From Grifola frondosa (lineage: Eukaryota > Basidiomycota > Agaricomycetes > Polyporales > Grifolaceae), in the NCBI GenBank assembly GCA_001683735.1, contig LUGG01000018.1, forward strand, positions 651,189 to 715,188: a stretch of 64,000 bases of DNA, given 5' to 3'. The notes beneath the pieces are model-generated. The model had not been told where the DNA came from. It ran no database searches and saw only the letters and a list, made by a program, of their open reading frames with translations. Position 1 is the stretch's first letter; each line of letters starts with the position of its first letter. Made by a program: the position numbers and the translations under genes. Positions 58,712-64,000 of this stretch are shown in pieces.

Positions 58712-59157
58712 GTGCATGCTGATGCCATTGCTCCACACCCTCCTCGAGAAGGTGTGTAGCTCTTGTCTGTGCAATGCATCAGCAAATTGTGCATGTACCT
58801 TAGATAGCTTTACATACAAATGTAAATTGAATCTTGTGATGCAAATTTGACAAGGATGGGAGTGAATTTGCCAGGCTCGATAAGGCACCTATTATAACAT
58901 ATAACGAATCACATAATGTGCAAGTCTTTGGATGTTATGCAATCTAGACATCCTCTTGCAAGCAAGGCTAAGATTTCAAAGAATTAGAAAGGAAGGTGGA
59001 GTATGAAAAATGTGCTGAAAAGTTGAGTATTTGCCAATGAGGCTGATTTAGCAAAGGTAGGTGTCATTTTGCATCACAATATGTAGTATATTTATTGACA
59101 CATATAATATATAACAAACATGACAAGCACAATAAACAGTGCATATAAGAGTGGACA
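58712..59157. other. Spacer, no gene seen
   Basis: AT-rich sequence between the MITE and the next repeat module; no coding or repeat structure recognised. Confidence 0.45.
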
Positions 59158-59810
59158 ATGGAGCCCATTCAGTCACCCTCCCTGTTAGTAACAGCCAGCC
59201 AGAGTTCGGTGGAACCTGTGTTCACAGGCGAGCTGGTCCTGGCCGGATGAGCATAATTTGCTATAATTGGGGTCCGGCTGGTGAGGTCTCGGTGCATTGT
59301 GACCTGCTGGTTTTTGAAAAGATTTACTTACATTCCGAAGATACTGATGATGCATTGATATTTCGGGGTTTGAGGGTATACACTGGACATTCACTTATGG
59401 TCCATTGTACACTTTAAAACTGCATTTAAATTTCGTCCATTGATCCATATTCAGACCAATCATATTGACACCCGATATTTATGTATATTTCATGATTATT
59501 ATTGGCATTACATTATGTACACCTCCAATATATTTATTGTCGGCGTTATAGTATATGCATCAAAAATATATTCATTCTCGGTGTTAGAGCACATATACCA
59601 AAAATATATTGACTCTCATGATTGAAGTATGTGCACCGATGATATACACATTGATCTATGTTGAACCAAAATTATATATATTCTTCAGTTATAGTACATG
59701 CACCAAAAATATATTCATTCTCAGTGTTACATTACATGCACCGAAAATATATTCACTCTGGGCATTACAAAACATGCACCGAAAATGAATTTATATCCGA
59801 AACATTCATC
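59158..59810 (+). repeat. Dispersed module plus tandem tail, copy at 59 kb
   Basis: GAGCCCATTCAGTCACCCTC module followed by repeated variants of TACATGCACCGAAAATATATTCAC. About 85 percent like 33428-33910 in the module by eye; the tail is longer here. Confidence 0.85.
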
Positions 59811-59974
59811 CTTGTGAATATTATCTGACATTGATCATGGTTACATTTGACTAAGGCAAGATTCAGTCAAGGCTTAGGTGAAAGGGCACAATGTCATATA
59901 TGTGAAACACCGATGGACATTTACATTAACGCCGAGAATGAAGCCCTGTGCCGAAAGAATACTGGTGCATTATA

Positions 59975-60726
59975 CTAATTAGCAGTGCATGACTCAAGTC
60001 CTTCCTCCTCCATGCGCCGAACGACCAATTCTAACTTGTGAATCCTCTTGTCCTGTGCCTCAAAATAAGCACACATGTCCTGCTCCAGAGCTAACACCTT
60101 CTCAGCTACTTCCTCCCAGTCACTTCGACCCATATGAGTCAGTTCACGCTAAGTTGAAATTAGTGAAAATGAATGTGACAAACGCCGGCTCTTACATATT
60201 TGATCGTCGGGTCTTTCCACCACACCAGTGGAGACAGATGCTCATGCTTGAGCCAAGTCCACCAAGCAAACCTTGAGCCAAGGTTACTGAATGCCGGAGG
60301 TAGGGGTGGGTGAGGACTATCCAGATGTGAGAGCGGTATCTCTTCAACATTGATGTTGCAGCTTTGGGCGTCCCAGACAAGTCTGTGATGGATCAAGCAG
60401 GTGACTGTGTGTGGAATGTATGGCTGAAAGCCAGTAAGATACATCTTGCCCAGAATATCTTTAATGTGGTACTATTGGCGTAGTTAGTCATGAACACTGA
60501 CTGGTCATAAAAATGAACTCACCAACTCATGCTCAAGGCCTTGGTTCCATTGAAGGGAGGTGATCATGTCAGCTTTCTCGGGGTAGGCCCACAGAGCTTC
60601 CCAGAGACGCCACTCCCGGATTTCCATTTCAGTGGCAGTGATGCAAAAATGAAGTTCCTTCGGATTTGCATCCATCGGTGGTTGGGGTGGTTGGTGCACA
60701 GAAGAAGTGGATTGAGCAAGAGACAT
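59975..60726 (-). CDS. Unknown small three-exon gene (214 aa), apparently intact
   Basis: Not recognised. Exons 60726-60519, 60458-60196 and 60148-59975 join in phase (208, 263 and 174 nt) with GT..AG introns, starting at the first ATG and ending in TAG. The N-terminus is Ser/Pro-rich and leads into ELHFCITATEMEIREWRLWE. The middle is rich in Trp/His/Pro (GFQPYIPHTVTCLIHHRL, FAWWTWLKHEHLSPLVWW). The C-terminus is a coiled coil (DWEEVAEKVLALEQDMCAYF, KLELVVRRMEEEG). A decayed paralogue lies at 57569-58263 on the other strand. No transmembrane or signal segment. It keeps CpG and an open frame while its surroundings are repeat debris, which suggests a functional or recently functional gene, perhaps lineage-specific or transposon-borne. 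Confidence 0.65.
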
Positions 60727-60769
60727 GGTAGATGAAGATGAAAAAAGATTGATCGCCTATATACAGAGT

Positions 60770-61215
60770 CATTAGTGAAAAAGACAATTAATTAAAGTTC
60801 AAGCTCCGACAGACAATGGCCACCTAAAAAGAACAATACCTGGACCTAACAATTGGGCTGCGCAGTTGAACTGAATGATTGGACAGAACAATCAATGACC
60901 GAACACACCTGTGAATCCTGCCTGGGCTTCTGCACTGACCATCAATAAATCAAAACATAATCCATGCACTCATTGTTCCAAATGTAAATGCCGGGAGACT
61001 AACACCGAGGCTTCAACATGTAATGCCAATCGCCAACACCAAGAAATAAACACCTAGATTGAACCGTTGAAGCCTAGAGATCGCAAAGCACATAATTTGA
61101 GTCCGATTGTCGTGTCATAATACACTAGTATTACAACTCACCCTTAAATGTACAGAATTAATGATACTGGATACATCATTAAATCGGTGTTCGGCGGTCT
61201 CCACCAAACTGAAAT
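60770..61215. repeat. Duplicated upstream block, copy 1
   Basis: Upstream of the gene at 59975-60726. Similar to 62070-62570: CAAGCTCCGACA, CTAACAATTGGGC, GAACAATCAATGAC, CACACCTGTGA, GAGACTAACACCGAGGCT and AACACCAAGAAATAAACA occur in the same order in both. Confidence 0.8.
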
Positions 61216-61370
61216 TCACAGGTGTTTTGCCATCAAGTCAGGTATACTCCCAAAACATGATGTACTTCAGGACATGTGCTCATGGTGTTACAATATATGC
61301 AATGAAAGTGATCGCATTCTGCCTTCACCCTGCTCACTTCACCAAACTGTTGACCACCATCTGGGCTGGA

Positions 61371-61897
61371 TCATTTGGATGACCGATCCACTGATCCCTC
61401 ATCCTCTTCCTCCACCTGCACCAATCTGCTTGGCTCCCCTCCCTCCGATTCCTCCGATCCGACTTCACTCTGTACATCCCCAAACATGGTAACCACTGTG
61501 AAGGATATTAACTGAGTAAAACTGACATGAAATACAAGCTCACATCCCAGCATTTGCAGGTTCCACCAGTGACCAGCTGCTGCAGCGATCTTTGCTCTGA
61601 GGAAAAGTTCTGGACTGTCTGTCTCGGCATAGTGCAGCGCTCGTTCGAATGCGAAATGCATGTCCTTGCACGTCTCTTCAGCTGTGAGGTGAGTGAGATG
61701 TTCAAAATTTAGAAGATCTACAAATACAAATCAGCCAGGATAGGGATCGAAATTAACCACATACCCAGGGCATCCCGGTAGATGTACACGAAAATGCCAC
61801 TCCAGGCCCTGAATGCGAGCTTGAGGTCCTGTTCATCGGCAAATTCGATCAAATCGGCTGCTTGTCCAATGATTTTGACAGTGTGGTTGTGGGGCAT
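61371..61897 (-). CDS. Unknown small three-exon gene (131 aa), apparently intact
   Basis: Not recognised. Exons 61897-61765, 61681-61544 and 61495-61371 (133, 138 and 125 nt) join in phase. It reads MPHNHTVKIIGQAADLIEFA, LKLAFRAWSGIFVYIYRDA, then AEETCKDMHFAFERALHYAE and LFLRAKIAAAAGHWWNLQM, ending in an acidic tail (EVGSEESEGGEPSRLV). The 48-nt second intron is a multiple of three, so it could be retained. Alpha-helical with an acidic C-terminus. Its upstream block is duplicated from that of the gene at 59975-60726, though the proteins themselves do not look alike. Confidence 0.55.
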
Positions 61898-62069
61898 GAT
61901 GGTGGGAGATGGGCACAGAGAAGATTGATTGTTCCAAAGTCACATCTCTTATAAGACTCGTTATTAATATCAATGGTCCGGACTGGATCGGATTTCAACT
62001 GCTGACCATGTCAATTGTGGTCCAACGTTTTCACACAAGACTCAATAACTGAGGAGGTCCAGATCCCTC

Positions 62070-62570
62070 TGGGTCTGTAAGTAAGAAGTCAATTGATTAA
62101 GACACAAGCTCCGACACACAATGGCAACCTCAACATAATAATACATAGGTCTAACAATTGGGCCATGCAGTTGAACCAAACAATTGGACCGAACAATTGG
62201 GCTAAACAATCGGTCTGAACAATCAATGACTATACACACCTGTGACTCCTGTCTCTGCTTTCTGTATTATAATCACAGACCACCAATAAGTCAAAGAAGG
62301 CCTGGATATAATCAATGCATTCATTTTTCTAAATGTGAACACCAAGAGACTAACACCGAGGCTGCAGCACCTAGCACCAATCACCAACACCGAGATATAA
62401 ACATGGGGATCAAATCATTGAAACCTAGGATTCTGATTGTCCTTTCATGACTGACTAGTAGTACACCTCAGCCGTAATTGCAGAGAACTAATGACAGGAT
62501 ACAACATACAATCAAATGAGTGGCATTGATATTCGGCACTCTACATGTGCACCAGGCATTGCCGATGACC
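62070..62570. repeat. Duplicated upstream block, copy 2
   Basis: Upstream of the gene at 61371-61897. Pairs with 60770-61215. A weaker third copy of part of it follows at about 62620-62890 (GCCGAGAGCCTAACACC, AACACTAAGAAATGAA, GGTCTCCACGAGCACC). Confidence 0.8.
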
Positions 62571-62910
62571 GAGTGCTGAATGTGGATTTGGAACCCCAAA
62601 TAGATACAAACAGTGGATTCATATCTGAATATGAATGCCGAGAGCCTAACACCAAAAGTGCAGGACCTAGGGTCGATCCTCAACACTAAGAAATGAAAGA
62701 CAATTCAATCACAGAAAACCATGGAATGCAGAGCAAACAATTCCATTCAGATCATTATTCTGCAATCGACTACTTGTACAGGTCAGACACAAACACATAC
62801 ATACAGAACTAACAAGCTAAGTGATACAGTCAAATGAGGGGCATTGGCATTTGACGGTCTCCACGAGCACCCGGTGTTGGGGATGACCGAGGGTCAGGAG
62901 TGTGGTCACT

Positions 62911-63630
62911 TCATTCACCCTCCGAATTCTCAGCGAAGGCATCCAGCTTGTTCCCAGCCCAAACCTGCCCTTCCTTCCTCTGCCCACAGAGATGCTGAAT
63001 CAAGAAGCCCGATGCAAAGTATTGCTCCAGTTGCGACTCGGTTAGGCCTGGGTGTCCGAGGGGCAAACTGTCACAGTAATCATTGTATGATGGGAATGGC
63101 AAGCTTCTCGGAGCAGGACCAGCCTCCGGAGACTCGAGGGGTGTGTGGTCGATGACACCTTCATCTTCTATGGTGTAGAGCTCGGGCGAAATGATGACGG
63201 ACTGAGGAGGGATTTCCACCTCGCCCATTCCACTCGGACAGCCTTTCGAGGGATCAGCGGGCTGGCTCTTTCATCTGCAACCAATTCACGCTAGTTGCAA
63301 TGTCGGTGTTTGAAAACACCGAAATAAAAATATGGGACACACCGGTAACGGACACAATGCTGAAACTGCATCCTGGAGTGCCGGGTAGAAGTGTGATTGA
63401 AACTCTAAATCTAATCCCACCTCCAACTTTCCATCCAAGTCCATACTTCTCACAATTATCGGCATCCTCTGGAGGCGTTGAAGCTCTCCCACGACCCTCA
63501 CCATGATGTCTGCAATCAGCCCACTCAACTCAGTTTGGGAGAGCCCAGCAGTATGCGGCCCATAGCACCTGTGTCTAAAAAGAAAATAAGTCAGCAGGAA
63601 GAGCACGTGATTGATACATATGGTGCTCAT
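62911..63630 (-). CDS. Unknown spliced gene, ends uncertain
   Basis: Not recognised. Two coherent minus-strand blocks. The upstream one (63570-63380) reads LSQTELSGLIADIMVRVVGE then SMDLDGKLEVGLDLEFQSHF. The downstream one (63260-62911) reads QPADPSKGCPSGMGEVEIPP, IISPELYTIEDEGVIDHTP and ESQLEQYFASGFLIQHLCGQ, ending in TGA. An intron runs from a GT near 63350 to an AG near 63264. The start is uncertain: MVRVVGE at about 63504 is possible. CpG content and codon texture resemble the two neighbouring small genes; all three lie on the minus strand. Confidence 0.45.
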
Positions 63631-63639
63631 AACAGGTCC

Positions 63640-64000
63640 CGGACTTGGGCAAAAACCCGGTGTTGGAATATCATGTGAAGGGAGTGACTGACATAATTCA
63701 GAAAGGGTCGATGGGGTCTCTCACTTCTAGAACAGTTGTATATGAATCATGACGGTGATCTGCAGTCAGAATAAACTTCGTGATGCCAATGTGATTGGTT
63801 GGAGGGCCAGACATAGAAATTGTGCTGAGATAGCCGGTGGAACTGATCTTATGATCATTATTCCAGATCTAGAAGTAGCGGCACAAAAATAAGGTAGCTG
63901 CATCACAATCAGAATCAATGAAAAGGGCCAGGCCCGTAGCTTTCACACGTTCATCATTTCGCATCTCTGACATTGATACAGTGTGGCCAAAAATGCACTG
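63640..64000. other. Right edge, nothing recognised
   Basis: No gene or repeat recognised; may hold upstream exons of the gene at 62911-63630. Confidence 0.35.

Noticed and set aside
1..64000. tRNA or rRNA genes
   Set aside because: I looked for GTTCGAATCC-like B boxes and conserved rRNA words and found none with a matching cloverleaf context. A scan with a tRNA finder would be decisive.

Overview
The window looks like nuclear DNA of an agaricomycete basidiomycete. The intact genes have many 45-70 bp introns with GT..AG ends. The recognisable proteins are fungal (Csm1/Pcs1 monopolin subunit, ankyrin-type cytosolic asparaginase, secreted ADGF-type adenosine deaminase, MID1 relic, Zn2Cys6 factor relic). 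The transposons are those typical of mushroom genomes (Plavaka-type, KDZ, Helitron, chromodomain Ty3/gypsy). A polypore is a reasonable guess, but the sequence does not fix the order. All identifications are by eye; no database was searched.

Layout. 1-5.5 kb: compact, CpG-rich, genic: the 3'-truncated end of an adenosine deaminase gene (-), a divergent monopolin gene (+) and a convergent asparaginase gene (-). 5.5-41 kb: repeats. In order these are a 397-bp inverted repeat around a 154-bp loop; a palindromic short-repeat array; a Helitron helicase relic (-); a Plavaka-like DNA transposon (-) split by a 6.76-kb Ty3/gypsy chromovirus with a GGGTG target duplication; a 5.44-kb foldback element with 2.36-kb inverted arms and an 8-bp target duplication; a second Plavaka-like relic; and a Helitron with Rep and helicase relics (+). 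Near 39.7-40.7 kb lies a spliced gene of unknown function. 41-54 kb: CpG-rich again, but the recognisable genes are broken fragments (MID1-like, cysteine-cluster orphan, Zn2Cys6 regulator and unknown pieces). 54-64 kb: a KDZ transposase relic, tandem-repeat modules, and several small apparently lineage-specific genes, one of which (59975-60726) has a decayed paralogue at 57569-58263.

Six copies of one roughly 380-bp non-autonomous hAT-like element (ends TAGTGTTGC / GCAACACTA) are scattered through the window, several with 8-bp target duplications still readable. Many in-frame stops in the retroelement and one Helitron are TGA where the families normally have arginine, and CpG is scarce in these regions while TpG/CpA are common. 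This suggests decay by deamination of methylated cytosine. The foldback element, the short hairpin locus, the hAT-like family and the small 57-64 kb gene family are the observations most worth following up.
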